DNA of 64,000 nt. Source: Todiramphus chloris collaris (lineage: Eukaryota; Chordata; Aves; Coraciiformes; Alcedinidae). Positions 34,531 through 46,880 of this stretch are shown in pieces. Every line of letters begins with the position of its first letter. Within the stretch, counting starts at the first letter, position 1. Under the pieces are notes generated by a model. That model ran no database searches, had not been told where the DNA came from, and was given only the letters and a program-made list of their open reading frames with translations. The stretch is taken from the NCBI GenBank assembly GCA_025345505.1, contig JANVCC010000049.1:5582588-5646587 (forward strand), in the 5' to 3' direction. The translations under genes were made by a program, and so were the position numbers.

Positions 34531-37500
34531 GTGAGTGTTCTTCCCTTTGCCAGGTACATGCCTTAAATTGAAAATAAATGCAATGCCACTACCAGCTGAA
34601 CGGCTGGAACCTGACATCTATGGTTCCTTGCACAGCAGCTCAAAAGAGCGACAGCTTTATACTGTGTTGGCAAAAAGCAGAAAGATGATATCCACCTTTC
34701 TACCTGTTGGTGTTTGATTACTACACTGCAAATTACCACAATTAAAATGGCACTGGAACACAGTTTTAATTAAAAACTATGAGGCTTGTAGATACAGGCA
34801 ACTAATCCTCATGAAATGCTTCAACATGAATTAGAGAAGTGTAGGATCCCCGATAAAACTTTTTCCAGGCAAACCAAGAGGAGAATTATTTTTATAATGG
34901 CAGAACATTAATCAGCTCAGTTTAAGCAAGTACAGCAGAATTCACAACTTGGATTTAAGACAGACTGCAAAGGTGACACAGTACAGGAAAGATTCAGGAA
35001 CAAGCAAAAAGCAGGAGGAAACTTTAGACGAGCTAACAGTGACTCACCTACTGTGGGCACACAATAGAAAGGGACCCACAATGATAATCTAGTCCAACTG
35101 CCTGACCATACTACTACTACTAATGGAAAAAGGAAAGGACCAACTACAAAGATAATATTCACATAGATGCAGGCAGATATTTATCAATACGCCTGTCAAC
35201 CAAGAAATACTTATCCAGAAAGATCTGGGTATTAACAACAGCCATGAAAAACAGCTGAAGTCAACTGCCTCATCTCACTCCTCCCAGAACCGCCTTGCCC
35301 AGTGCAGCCATACAGAGTAACAGCTACAGTGAACAGAGGGTGAGCTTCATCCATCTCATCTGCATTATGACTGAAGCAGACACACCAAGGCTTAATTATC
35401 ACTTAGGTGCCTACCAGGCTGTCAACATTTTGATCGTCACAAGAATAGAAGAATATTTTCCTTAAGGCTACTTTTACTTAATCGGCAGAAAAAACCATAA
35501 ATACTTTACAAGACAACACTAATTGCTTGTTGAAAACAACATCACATTTGCACATCATCTTTTTAAGTACTGGTGCTTTTATTTCTGAATGGATCTTACT
35601 TGCTATTCCTCCTCAGCTCAGTACATGTTTATTTCCATTTTTTATCTTTCCTCAGAGCCTTTCCTTCTTTCCATTTCAGCTTACATGATTTTTATTGTTA
35701 AATTGTTTTTATTGCCAACCCCCTTCATCCTCTTCTCTAGTAATTTAGTACCATTTTTATTCCTAAATCCATGTTATTACTTGAAACTTTTTTTTTTAAT
35801 CCGTTGCAGTTTTTATCTTTCTTATTTTTAATCCCTTTTATTTCTTTATCTGTCAATCTTTCAAAGATCTGCACTAGAGGTAGACTTCTCATGTATTTAT
35901 CCGTCAGGTTGCTCAGAAATTAATTAAGTAGGAAATCTGCAAATCGACAAGTTTTATGGCTCTCTAAACTGTGTGATAATATTCTCTCTCAAAATGAACT
36001 TTATGGAAAAAGTCCCAGAAGGTCATAATTCTAGATAAACAAGTTATTAGTGTGCATCTGTAGAGAGTTTAGCCCTTGTAAATAATAGAATAAAACAAAA
36101 CTAGCTAGAGGCAGACAAACTAAGCTTTGCCCACGTCAGAACTTTCATGACCCTCCATCCTTAGCAAGAATGCCACATGTGACAGATTTCATTACCTTTA
36201 TTTGTAAGCCACAAAATCATGGGGATATTTTCAGTAGAGGTTCAATGGGCGTATTTATCTTGCTGATCAGGAATAATAAAATGAAGCCAGATTTATTGAT
36301 GAAAGACTACAGAAGTAGTGGATTACATCTACTCTAGCCTATCTGGTTTTCATCTTCACATTATATGACACCACCATTTGGGAAAGCAATGCATAAACCA
36401 TCCTTAGTTCAAAACAAGTTCATGCAAGTGGCTGTGAAAATGTTTTAAAGTTACCTATCACAGCACAGTCATGAAGCTCAGACAGCCCACAGCATGGCAG
36501 GCACGGCTCATTTACAGCTAGATTCCTCTCAACTAAGAGTTCAGTTCAATAATCAGAGGATTAATCGCACTGTTTACAATCGGGGTCAATCCGCACCTCA
36601 AACTGAGTTTCAAAACTCATGCTAACTTTAATAGCTTCAAGATTTACTCTGTGCAAGTAGCTCTTGCAAAGTTAAAGAAAATTTTTCGATTAAATAAAAG
36701 GTGTCTTACTGTATTTGTGTCCTGGAGTTGCACAGTAAATAAAGAGTTTCTACAACTCTGTATCACCAGCTGTAAAAATATTACCTACATTATCATACTC
36801 TCCATTCATCAGGCTTAAATATCTTGGTTTTGACAAGCAAGGAAAATAGCACTCGTTTTTCATTACCATTAGGTGAAATATAAGCAAATAGGATCATGAG
36901 ATTTACTTACTTGGACAGTCTCTCTCAACACTGCTTGCAATGAATTCCAGGTAAAAAATACCCAATCTTTGTCCCAGCAGAAGTAGAGAGTATGTGCCAG
37001 TCTTAAGGAAATCTTCACTGTGCACTGCTGCTGCCTGTAAAGCTCAGCAGTAGTTTGCCTCAAATCTATTGCTTTAGATGGTGTGCTATGATTCTAACAG
37101 GTAAGTATCTGGAGACACCACTGCTCAGTGCCCCTCTGGGGGTAGCAGAATCGCTGCGTGTTCTCTGCACATTTACACTTGGATGCCTCTCTTAAAACAA
37201 ATTAGTTCAAAAACAACAACCAAAGGACACAAAGAAATAACCCAAGAGTAGTGGTTGTACATGTAGTTTTACCATTTGATATTACACATTCTATTATTGT
37301 ACTTAAGCACATAATCTCTTCCCCTATCTTCTGTCTCACTCCCCTACTCTAGCACCATCCACTTCACTAAGTTTTTCAGTATTGAATTACTCGGGAATGA
37401 GAAAACTTGCTGGCTTTACAGTTGTCATTGCCTTATTTGCCAGATATTAAATCCAACTTCAATGCAGTGTATGAACACTTCTCCTTAATTTTACTCAAGT

Positions 37501-39806
37501 ATGAACAGAATCAAAGGGGTTTCCATGATGTGAGTTGACTCAGTGACGCAAAGATCTTAAGCATGAAGCTGATAAAAAATTTCAGGGTGACAATCCAAGC
37601 AACAGTTGTAGGACAATGACAGTGCAGTATGTCTGCCTTCTCCCACTGCACCTGAATCCTGAAAACAAACTAGAAACCTAAGTTCCCAATTCTGTTCCGT
37701 CCTGGGAAGTTAACTGCATGGTTTCTCTGCTGAGACTGCAAATTCTGAGAAGGTTTCTAAAAATAACTAATTAAAGTATTTCTCTCACAACTCCTGCATT
37801 CTATTTCTGCCCTCTTCTTTCACAGCTGTTGATAACACTCTCCAGTAGTCTCTTGCCTACCAGCATACAGACTATTCTTACACTAGAGATTAAGGTCAGA
37901 CCCATCCCTCTCTCAACTTTCCAGCACTCAGCAAAAGCCTTCTAAGTCTTATTTCCCCCTTATGGCACACACACTGCCAGGCCTGGTGCGAGCAACACAC
38001 CAACTGCACCTGCAGAGCAGGTCACAGTGGGCACTTCCCTGGGTACCCCCAAGCCCACTGAGACAGGCATGGGGCCACAACAGACAAGCTGGTACACCAG
38101 TCCTTTTCATACTGGGAGCAAGTGCCCATGGAGGAAGCCTGAAGAGGTGACGGAAGAAAGATCTTCATCAAGCCAGGCAGGTCCCTAGGAAAAAGGGGCA
38201 ACAGTCTCAGAGAAGAGTCTGGGGAAACCAGCATGACTTGAACCACTCACTCTACAAAAACAGATTTTACTATCAGTAACCTAACTGTGTTCCAGGCTGA
38301 TGCACCAGCGACAAAACCTCTGCCTTTCCTGTAACACTGTGTAACGATGGACAAAGTTTATTTAGATGTGGCTGTATAACGTAGCTGATGATGAACTCAG
38401 CGGGAGTAAGGGCTGGCACAGCCTGGGGACATCATTATTCTCAGATCACGATTTTTCATAACTATCTCCTGAATGCTCTATTTCTCAAAAAGAAGGTATA
38501 TTTCCTCAGAAAATTTGATGACTGGTATCATCAAATACATCAGCCTAAATAAAGGCAGGAAAAGCACAACATTTAGACATCAAAATATGCAGAAACATAG
38601 TTTTTTAGGAAAATAAACTAATCAAACTGATATGCTATTCCATTTAAATTGGAGCTCTCCCTTCCAGCCATCATTTGGGTTATTGCTGCATATGTGTCTG
38701 TGTCATAGTACAAACTCCCTCCTCTTTTCTGCAGGCCTGTCTTCTACTGAGTCACTCTACAAATTTATTTCCATTAGAAGAACCACACAGGGCATGAAGT
38801 GAGAGTTATGGGAGGGAAGAAGTCAACTAGTAAAAACTCCCATCAAGATAAATTCATTCGCACACTATAAAAAAAAAGGAAGCTCATCAGTGAGTAACCT
38901 GAAGCAAAGATGAGAAAGATATGAAAAGATAACTCTACAGTATTTTTAACAATCCAAGAAAGGCAGACACATGCGCGACCCAGCTCTTTCTCACTGGCTT
39001 GCACAGCACAGTAACTGCCCAAAGGTCACCTACTGATTTGCCTATCATACAGATACGTATTTTGAAGAGAGACTGCAATCAGAAATGGAAGGACACTCAT
39101 TTCTCTCTTTCTTGAGCAAACCCAGAATCTTACAGAAACTACTCAACTGCCTGGGCTGTCTCATTGAAATAACTGAATTAACACAGCATTATCTTACAGT
39201 CTCCTTTATTTATCCATCACACTCAGAATTAGTCATTCTATCACTAAGGGAAACCTTGAACATTCAAAATTAAGAAATCTGAGTTAGAGATAATCCCAGA
39301 AAGATCACCAGCTGTCATAGTTTTCCAGAGTAAGGTGAAGCACTGCAAGCCAGCATTATTACTAACAAATTGGAAAGTATGTAAGAAAGATTCATAAGCA
39401 GAGTTTAAAGAGATCCTTCTTTGCTAGAGATGACCTTGGTAAAATAATGTGCTGACAAATGTCACAGAAACTGCACTAATGACAAGTCTACTACTAGCTC
39501 ACTAGTCAGTATAAAGGAAAAAAAAAGACAGCAGAGAACACCAGGTTATGCTATTCTCGGGCAGTAAGCTAACCACATATAAGTGGACTGTATTTTTAGC
39601 AGTGATGCTTGCATAAAACACATGTCTACACCAAGAAGCTTCTGTCTTCCCAGTCATGACTCGGAAGGCATTGACCTTAAACTCCCCATGCAGGAATGAA
39701 CAGTCAGTTTCAACTGCTCAAATAACACAGGACAGACACCACTGCCCAAGAAGAAAAACTTCAGTAGGCCCTGGGTGGCATAAAACAATTTTCTCCCGTC
39801 CCCCTA
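34531..39806. other. Noncoding DNA; no gene recognised
   Basis: Short chance open frames only. A small ancient CR1 3' remnant is suspected at 35065-35112 (listed). The rest looks like intron or intergenic sequence. Confidence 0.6.
35065..35112 (-). mobile_element. Possible ancient CR1 3' end
   Basis: The string 'aatagaaagggacccacaat', then 'gataatctagtccaactgcc', matches the pattern of the antisense CR1 3' end (… ggaagggacc … gatcatctagtccaac …). Only about 50 bases are convincing and the flanks are unclear. Confidence 0.45.
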
Positions 39807-40350
39807 GCACAGAATGGCAGGGGTTGGAAGGGACCTCTGGAGATCATCTTGCCCAACGCCCCAGAACAGCAGAATCACCTACAGCAGGTTGCCTAAGATC
39901 CCATCCATGCACATTTTGAAACTCTACAGAGAAGGAGGCTCCACAACCTCTCTGGGCAGCCTGTTCCAGGACTCCATCACCCTCACAGGAACAAAGCTTT
40001 TACTGATGTTGAGGTAGAACTTCCTGTGTTCCAATTTGTGTCCTTTGACTCTTGTCCTATCACTGGGCACCACTGAAAAGTGACTGGCCCCATCCTCTTG
40101 ATACTCACCCTTTAGATACTGATAAGGTCCCCTTCTCAACTTCATCCCCAGGCTAAACAGCCCCAGATCTCTCAGCCTTTCCTCATCAGAGAGATGTTCC
40201 AGTCCCCCATCATCTCCAATAGCCTCCCCTGGACTTTTGACATTAGTTCCCTGTCTCTCTTGAACTGAGGGGCCCAGAACTGGACACAATACTCGAGAGG
40301 TGGCCTCACTAGAGGGGAAGAGTAGCAGGGAAGGAGAACCTCTCTCTACC
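39807..40350 (-). mobile_element. CR1 LINE, 5'-truncated
   Basis: Plus-strand reading gives 'agaatggcaggggttggaag' and 'ggacctctggagatcatc' at the 3' end, then 'ctctgggcagcctgttcc', 'ggctaaacagccccag', and 'gggcccagaactggacac' with 'ggtggcctcactag' toward the 5' side. All are standard antisense CR1 landmarks. It keeps about 0.54 kb and looks like the best-preserved minus-strand copy. Confidence 0.93.
39924..40289 (-). pseudogene. CR1 ORF2 C-terminal fragment
   Basis: A minus-strand open frame of 121 codons with [45 protein letters not shown] and SWNRLPREVVEPPSL in order, matching the tail of CR1 ORF2. No catalytic domain remains and the 5' part is lost. It shares the SVVPSDRTR variant with the copy at 28.1 kb, while the plus-strand copies at 18.4 and 55.9 kb carry a FKLEEG variant, which suggests different CR1 subfamilies. 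Confidence 0.85.
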
Positions 40351-41213
40351 TAATTGCCATGATAGCAAATGTTAGCAATTTTGCCCAAGTGAAGGCAGCC
40401 CTATATAGCACTGACAAATCCCAGCCAGCCCCAGGACTGCAGCGGTCTACACCAACAGCCTCAAATGCAGCAAGTTCTCTGATCACAAGTCTTACCACAA
40501 ACCACACCAAGAAACAAAACACTCTGCCACCCTTTAATTTGCATGTTATTAATATCAAGACAAATGCAACTAGAAAGGAGGTAATCAACAGGAAGAGCAA
40601 CCTCAGAGATAAGTCTGTCTTTTTTTGCACTCCTATATAAACGATCCTCTGAGTTATGAATGAACAACTTAAGGTGAGAAAATTTTCCAGTATTAGTTCA
40701 CATCACAAGTTTCAACTCAATTACATCTGATTTGATTTGGGGGTTTTTTGGCTAGTTTGCATGTTGGGTCTTTTTTTTTTATTTGAAAGGTGCTAATTTT
40801 TGGCTTACAACCGTGGATGATTTTGCCCAGTCAAATGCTTTTCCTAATAACAGCCTTTGTTATAATTACTTCTGTGTGTTGTCTCGGAAGAGATGAAGGA
40901 CTAAAACCACTGGACATCAAATCATCCTACAGGAAGAGGTTCTGCTCCAGCAGAGGAATGAGCCAGCAGACAGCCTCTGACACCACAAATCGGTGTCTCC
41001 AGCGCCATTATTACATCAGACTCAAGGAAGTAAATTCAATTACTAATTACATCAACGAATGAACAATTTAAAATTAGTGAATTAAAGTTCCATGAATTGT
41101 CCTGGATTACCAGCTTTTAATCAGGAAAATTAACTGCAATTATTCAGCAAATACAAAAGATCAAAACAAATCCAGCAGCTGACCGAATTCATTGTCATCC
41201 CACTTGAAAGAAC

Positions 41214-41334
41214 ATGTTTGTGGAAGACAATAAACTAGGAACATATTTGACAACATCTCAGCCTTACTTCAGATGCTCCAATTTTTTTTGTCTTTAGCAT
41301 CTGCTAATATTGCCATGTGAAGAATTAAAAACCA
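41214..41334 (+). repeat. Direct repeat, copy 1 (121 bp)
   Basis: Begins ATGTTTGTGGAAGACAATAA and ends GAATTAAAAACCA. It matches 44563-44680 over its whole length except for three extra bases (TAA) and two T/A substitutions. Sequence outside the repeat does not match on either side. It is not CR1 and has no open frame of note. Confidence 0.92.
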
Positions 41335-43539
41335 ACAGCATACTCTGACTACATACCTATATTAACTTCTAAATTAACAAATCAATTCTAGTGTATTCAG
41401 AGATTTGCTAATAAAAGTGACTGATGATCAATACCAAAATCATTTCTAGTTCTTGTCAACGTATTTACCTTGTTCCTTAATGAAGCAGGCACATTATGAG
41501 ATATTACAATGCATCAGTGACAAAGTTTGCGCAGATAATTGATTAAGCCTGTACATTATGCACTGTATTTGGAATGAAAGCAGAGACTCTAGGCATCATT
41601 CAAGAGAACAGCATCATCCAAGCATCTCAAGAGGGAATTACCACACACTATCCAGGAATCGGGCAAATAAACAAGAGAGAAGCGAGCAATTAAGCCATGT
41701 GTCCAGATGAGCAATTTAAACTATCAACACTACCTGAAGAATCATTACCATATTGCAAACACTATTCTACACCTAACTATCTATATCTATCAGTACAATA
41801 ACTCATAATGAAAACTCATACCCATACTTCAGTGGTTAAACAGCACCAGTCACTAGGAACCCATGAAAATACTAAGTGCGTGCACAGACTCATTCATGTC
41901 TTGTTTCTCTCTTGCTCCCACGTAAACTCTTAGTCCTAACACAATAAATCCCAGTATGGCTGGTCCTGACTGTCCACTCAACTACCAGTTCCAGAGTTAT
42001 CTTACGCACTTCATTCTGGGAGATCTAGAACAACATACATTCACAAGTGTGATCTAAACACAAAACACTGTTTGTTTTTGTTTTTTTTTTTTTTTTTAAG
42101 ATTCTTGGCTCAAGTGTCTCAAAACCTATGGATGGATCTGAGAAACCTGAACGTAGGAGCCTAAACCTATGAAACTACGTCCTTTTACACGCACATGACA
42201 TCTGAACCAGCATTCCTGGCATCTCTGAGGAAGGTTCAGGAAGGAGTTTTAAGATTTGAGAGATCATATTTATTTTAAGGACTGTGATTACTGCTTGGGA
42301 AAAGTATGAAGGATTCAAAAAAAATAGAGACACGAGCAAGTGTAAATGAAGTGTGAAGCCACTAGTTAATATTCTAGATGATACTCAGAAGCTGCTCTGG
42401 AGGAATACGTGTAACTGTCTGTTGTGGTTTCAGTATTGGTTTGGAGTATTTCATTGGCATAAAATCAGTTCAAGACATCAGAGATCTCAGATCTGCAAAA
42501 GATCGGTATGACTGAAAAAAAATATTAAAAACTCCTCACACGTGTTTTCAGTCTAACAGACTCATATTAGAACCAGCACGATGTCTGATGAAATTAAATG
42601 TCTGGAAAACAGAAAAACATCTAGTACTTTTCTAGATTAAAAGCCACTGCCACAAGCATTACCAATAACAGCAAATTTTAGTATTAAAGGCGACCTGAAA
42701 GAGCCATTCAAGTGTTTTACACAGGCACAGCAGGGTTCTTCAGCCTCACTGTAAGGCAACAGCTTTGTGTCACTTCATTATCCATCTGAGTCAGTATGAA
42801 AATCCCTCTGATCTCAAAAGCATGTACACAAGATGACTGCCTTGCCACGTGTGATGGATGCATCAAGATGAAAAATGTTCTACCATTACCACGTACCAAT
42901 TTTATTTTACACATGCAGAATTTTGACAGGGCTTTGATTCCCCTCCTTTTCACTCAGACACTTCATTACTAAGAACTAGGCTTGAAAAATCTCAGTAATA
43001 ATGCTTAAGGTTACAGCCATTTCCAATTTTAGAACTGTGTAACTGTTCATAAACTTTAACAAGGAAAAAAATCCTCATGTTTATACCTGAACGCCACTCT
43101 GCTAGGTGAACAACTGATACCACATCACAGATCAGTATCACTTATGCACCAACAGCATTTTAGCAGAAACACAAATTCGGAGAAAACTTGAAATCCTGTA
43201 TAAGGTAGCAATGGTCCACAACTACTAACAATAACAACCTTGAGTATCTGAGTAACATGCTCGTGAACTCAAAACTGCTGATCCTAGCATGTTTGATGAT
43301 TTTTGAGAAATCACCTGGTTTCTGAAAAAGAAATAAAAAATACTACAGTCTTAAGTTATAAGCAATAAACAGAATTTTTAGTGCTGTCCTATATATTTGG
43401 TAGGTATATAGGCACACACTTAAGAACAGCAAAAATAACACAGTATCTTGTTTGAGAGAAAGTAATAGGAGCAGAGAGGAACACAGATGAAAAGTACGTT
43501 CTCTAAGATCTCTGATAAACTTATTTTCCTTTTGTTTAG

Positions 43540-43735
43540 CAGGTTAACAAAAATTTGGGTAAAGGGGATGAAAAGGCTCAGGGAAGGGCAAAAAAAGCAA
43601 CTTATAATCAATTCTCTACCAGTAGCTAATTGTGATGTTCTGAAAATTGATAGGAACTCACTTGCCATTCATGTACCATTTGTGCAGTGATGCTGTCTGC
43701 ATCTCTGCAATAAAAGCACCCCGACTTAGTTTGTG
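43540..43735 (+). other. Candidate terminal exon with stop and polyadenylation signal
   Basis: A strong acceptor (TTATTTTCCTTTTGTTTAG, followed by CAG, a NAGNAG pair) opens a phase-0 frame of 29 codons (QVNKNLGKGDEKAQGRAKK, ATYNQFSTSS) ending in TAA at 43627-43629. AATAAA follows at 43709-43714, and a GT-rich element (TTTGTGTTGT, about 43732) lies 20 bases further on, the spacing expected of a real polyadenylation site. The phase suits the candidate exon at 34438-34530. The peptide is unrecognised, so a small peptide or a long noncoding RNA is as likely as a known protein. Confidence 0.22.
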
Positions 43736-44562
43736 TTGTCAAAACACAAAGCTCCCAGAACAGAAGTTCAGTGTTACACATTTACTAAAACACGGAGACC
43801 ACACTACCTGTTTTGAAAGAATGCTACAATACCCCCTTTCTCATTTCAATTGTTAAGTCCATGACATACTACTAGGTGGTGGGTTGGGTTTTTTCCGCCC
43901 CGCTTAAGGAATCTCATGGGAATAACATACTAGATCGTTTTCCAGTAAGCTTTCCTCTGAAGAGTACAACTAAAACAGCCATTTTTCCAAGCTATTTATT
44001 TCATCCTGTTTTGTCATTCTAGATTTGCACTATCTACATCAAAATTTAAAAATGTAAAGTAGATTTGTACTACGAGTTAAATACCAAACAGTTCCTTCAG
44101 CACATGAAAGTTTCTCAAAATAGTTGCCCAGTCCAGGGAGATCCCCATGAATACATACAGATCATCTGCAATAATGTAATGCTTGTTACTTCACAGAAGA
44201 CAGCTCAGTATAACAAAGCTTGTAATTTGCTTGCTAATATGGGACTTCTTCATATTTATGTCTTCTTAATGTCTTCAAAACACAAAATACAAAAAAACCC
44301 AGCTCATAATGAGTGAAAATAAACTGCTGAAGAAACATGGTAAAGCCGAATCAGTGCACATGGTGTGTCCACAGCACTGACACGAAAAACCTTCTGTGTT
44401 TTGTTCTGTGTACAACAGTTCTGTCATTTCCCACTACGCTTCAGAAACGCTCAGCACTGTACTTTCAATTATGCAGTCTATGAAACCTCCAGCTCACGTC
44501 AGATGTGTAAAGCTGGCCTTGGGACCTCCAAAAACTAACAGTAAATGACACAATTGGTAGCA

Positions 44563-44680
44563 ATGTTTGTGGAAGACAAACTAGGAACATATTTGACAAC
44601 ATCTCAGCCTTACTTCAGATGCTCCAATATTTTTTGTCATTAGCATCTGCTAATATTGCCATGTGAAGAATTAAAAACCA
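44563..44680 (+). repeat. Direct repeat, copy 2 (118 bp)
   Basis: Same orientation as copy 1, about 3.35 kb downstream. It lacks TAA after GACAA and differs by two A/T substitutions (in the T-rich stretch near 44628 and 44639). Its right edge runs directly into a 19-bp tandem repeat. Confidence 0.92.
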
Positions 44681-44702
44681 TTAAAAGAATTAAAAACCAT
44701 TA
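44668..44702 (+). repeat. 19-bp tandem repeat, 1.8 copies
   Basis: GAATTAAAAACCATTAAAA at 44668-44686 is repeated as GAATTAAAAACCATTA at 44687-44702. The first 13 bases coincide with the right end of direct-repeat copy 2. Confidence 0.88.
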
Positions 44703-44727
44703 TCCTCCCCCCTCTGAGGGGAGGATA
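44701..44727. repeat. Perfect inverted repeat (10-bp stem, 7-base loop)
   Basis: TATCCTCCCC (44701-44710) and GGGGAGGATA (44718-44727) are exact reverse complements separated by CCTCTGA. Inside the loop, CCTC/GAGG offers an alternative short pairing. It directly adjoins the 19-bp tandem repeat. Confidence 0.88.
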
Positions 44728-46479
44728 CCAGCACACAAGGGAAAGCAGTGAAGTTCCTTAGATTTACCTGTCATTACCTGCAAACTCCATCTTCGTAAGC
44801 GAGACTGGAAAGCAAGCACTGGGTCACACCCCCCACCCCAGTGTCATCTGGAAATAATTCACTGAATCATCATGGATGAAAAATGAGAATCCCTAAAAAT
44901 AAGACAAACACTTCCATACCTACGTTTTCATGCTGTTATTTTTTAAAAATACAGAGGAGATGACATCTCATTGCATTCACAAAACTGGTTCTGAGGCACC
45001 CAAAATGTTACTGCCTTGTCAAGTTAACCCTGAAGAACTTACTAGGGTTTTCATAAGAGACATTAATAGTTTAAATATTCAACACTATTACAACTTTTTC
45101 AAACCAAAATAAGTACTGGCAGAGCAGAATAAGAAACTCACAAAGATTGAGAGAGAAAGACTCACAGTATCCTGTGTACAACCATTCCCAGTTCTGCCAT
45201 GCAACACGTCCAACAGAGAAGCAAGAAACACCCCATCCCAGTGCCAGTGCACTGCCCACCAAAGGTCCTCTCTAGGACTGATAACACAATTTATCAACAT
45301 ATGCAAGGTGCTGGAAATGGCATCTATCAGAACACCCCAGGAACAGCCCCAGGCCCTCAGGGTGCTTGGAGCAACTGGGTATTCACTGAAGTCAGGACTG
45401 ATGGCTCACAGGCTCTGTAGGGTCATCTAATACTCTATGGAAACTTGTGGAGGGTCTCAAAGTCGCCTCCTCCAACACACCAACGCAGCTCTCTTTCATT
45501 TCAGTTAGTTTTCTAAACTTTCCGTCAAGTGACATTACTGCTGACACGACAAGATGCGCAGGTCTCACCTCTTATGGATCTATGCAGAGTGAAGTAAGTT
45601 GCAGATATAATGCCTAAAATGATGCCTTATTTTTCCTAGATCTATTTTAGTCTATAGTAACACTCTACAATGGAATCAAAAAAAGATTTCTGTGATTCAG
45701 TTTGAAAGACTTTTTTTGTTGAAACAAAAGAAAACTGAATTATTGTTTTGAAGTCATCTCAACCTGCAACAACAGCTTCTCAAATACATTACATGAGAAG
45801 AAATCTTCCTTGTTACAATATATAACTGGTTACTAAGCTTTGCAAGTATGTCACGTTGTAAACTTCGTGGTGGAATCGCACACTTGAAAAAACACTTGCC
45901 AATAGAAATGAAATTACAAGTGAACTTGGACTCAAAGGGCTTCATTAGGTATGTAGATCAACCTCCTGCCCAAAAGAGGCTCTGAATTCAGACTGGGTTG
46001 CACAGGAATTTGTCCCATTTACCAAAATCCCCCCAAGATGGTTAACCATTCGCAGAAGACACAGTTTCCAATGCAAAGGACTAATTATGAGCCTGAACAT
46101 GTGCTTTTAATTGGTCACGTGGAATAATCACCACATGGTATCTCATGAAATGGCACTGGTAAGCATGAAGGACCTCAGAGGTAGTTAGGTAGTCTCTACA
46201 GAACTGTCTTGGCAGTGTTTTGTTTGTTCCTTTTTACAATCTTATGCCAAAATATTGGTTATAGTTTCTACAAGCCCAGCTACTGTGTGCCTCAAACCTT
46301 GTGTGGTGGTAAGACCTGGAAAGACCTGTCTGGAGGGAGCAGTGTTGATTGCACCTAACAGTCTCTTTGGCTCCTGCAGACATGCTTTAACAAAAGGAAG
46401 AGAAAAGTTCTGCATAGGTGGGACTCTGTCTTGTCCTTCGCTAAGAGCTCCTGCTGACTGCACCTTGGGGGAGGTGGAT

Positions 46480-46880
46480 GGTAGGCACCACATTAGTTCT
46501 AGCTCATGGGGCCCATGCAAATCAACACCACTTCCTGTGGAAATGGGGAATGCTACCCAGGTATCTCAAGGGTAAAAAGGGACAGAAAAATATTGATCCG
46601 TGTGCACCCACCACCAAAGAACTGAAGGCTTGGACTGAACCAGTCAGACACCACTGGATCCATGGGTGGTGAGAACCTTTTCTTTTAATCTTACTCTCAC
46701 TCACTTTCTCACTGCCCCTCTTTTCCTCTTTTCCAATAACTTTTTCATCCATTTCCTCAAAAATTTAGTCACGCCATGAAATAATCACCCACGGAAGTAA
46801 CACTTAGATCCGTACCATTCGACTGCTTCATTAGGCAGAACTAATAAATTGTTTTGTTATTGTTCCTCGGAGCCACTGTT
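46480..46880 (+). mobile_element. Possible solo LTR or 3'-end remnant
   Basis: An 85-base C/T-rich run (about 46676-46760) is followed by AATAAA at 46843-46848 and a T/G-rich stretch (TTGTTTTGTTATTGTTCC). This resembles the R/U5 side of an avian endogenous retrovirus LTR, or alternatively the 3' end of a transcript. I could not locate convincing TG...CA ends or a target-site duplication, and no internal retroviral gene is visible. Confidence 0.27.
46843..46870 (+). terminator. Predicted polyadenylation signal
   Basis: AATAAA (46843-46848) followed within 25 bases by a T/G-rich downstream element. The arrangement is canonical; whether it is used is unknown. Confidence 0.4.

Larger units (their letters stand above)
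40351..46249. other. Noncoding DNA with a local duplication
   Basis: No recognisable gene product. It holds both copies of a 120-bp direct repeat (41214-41334 and 44563-44680), a 19-bp tandem repeat and a hairpin (44668-44727), a T17 run near 42081-42097, and a candidate terminal exon at 43540. Confidence 0.6.
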
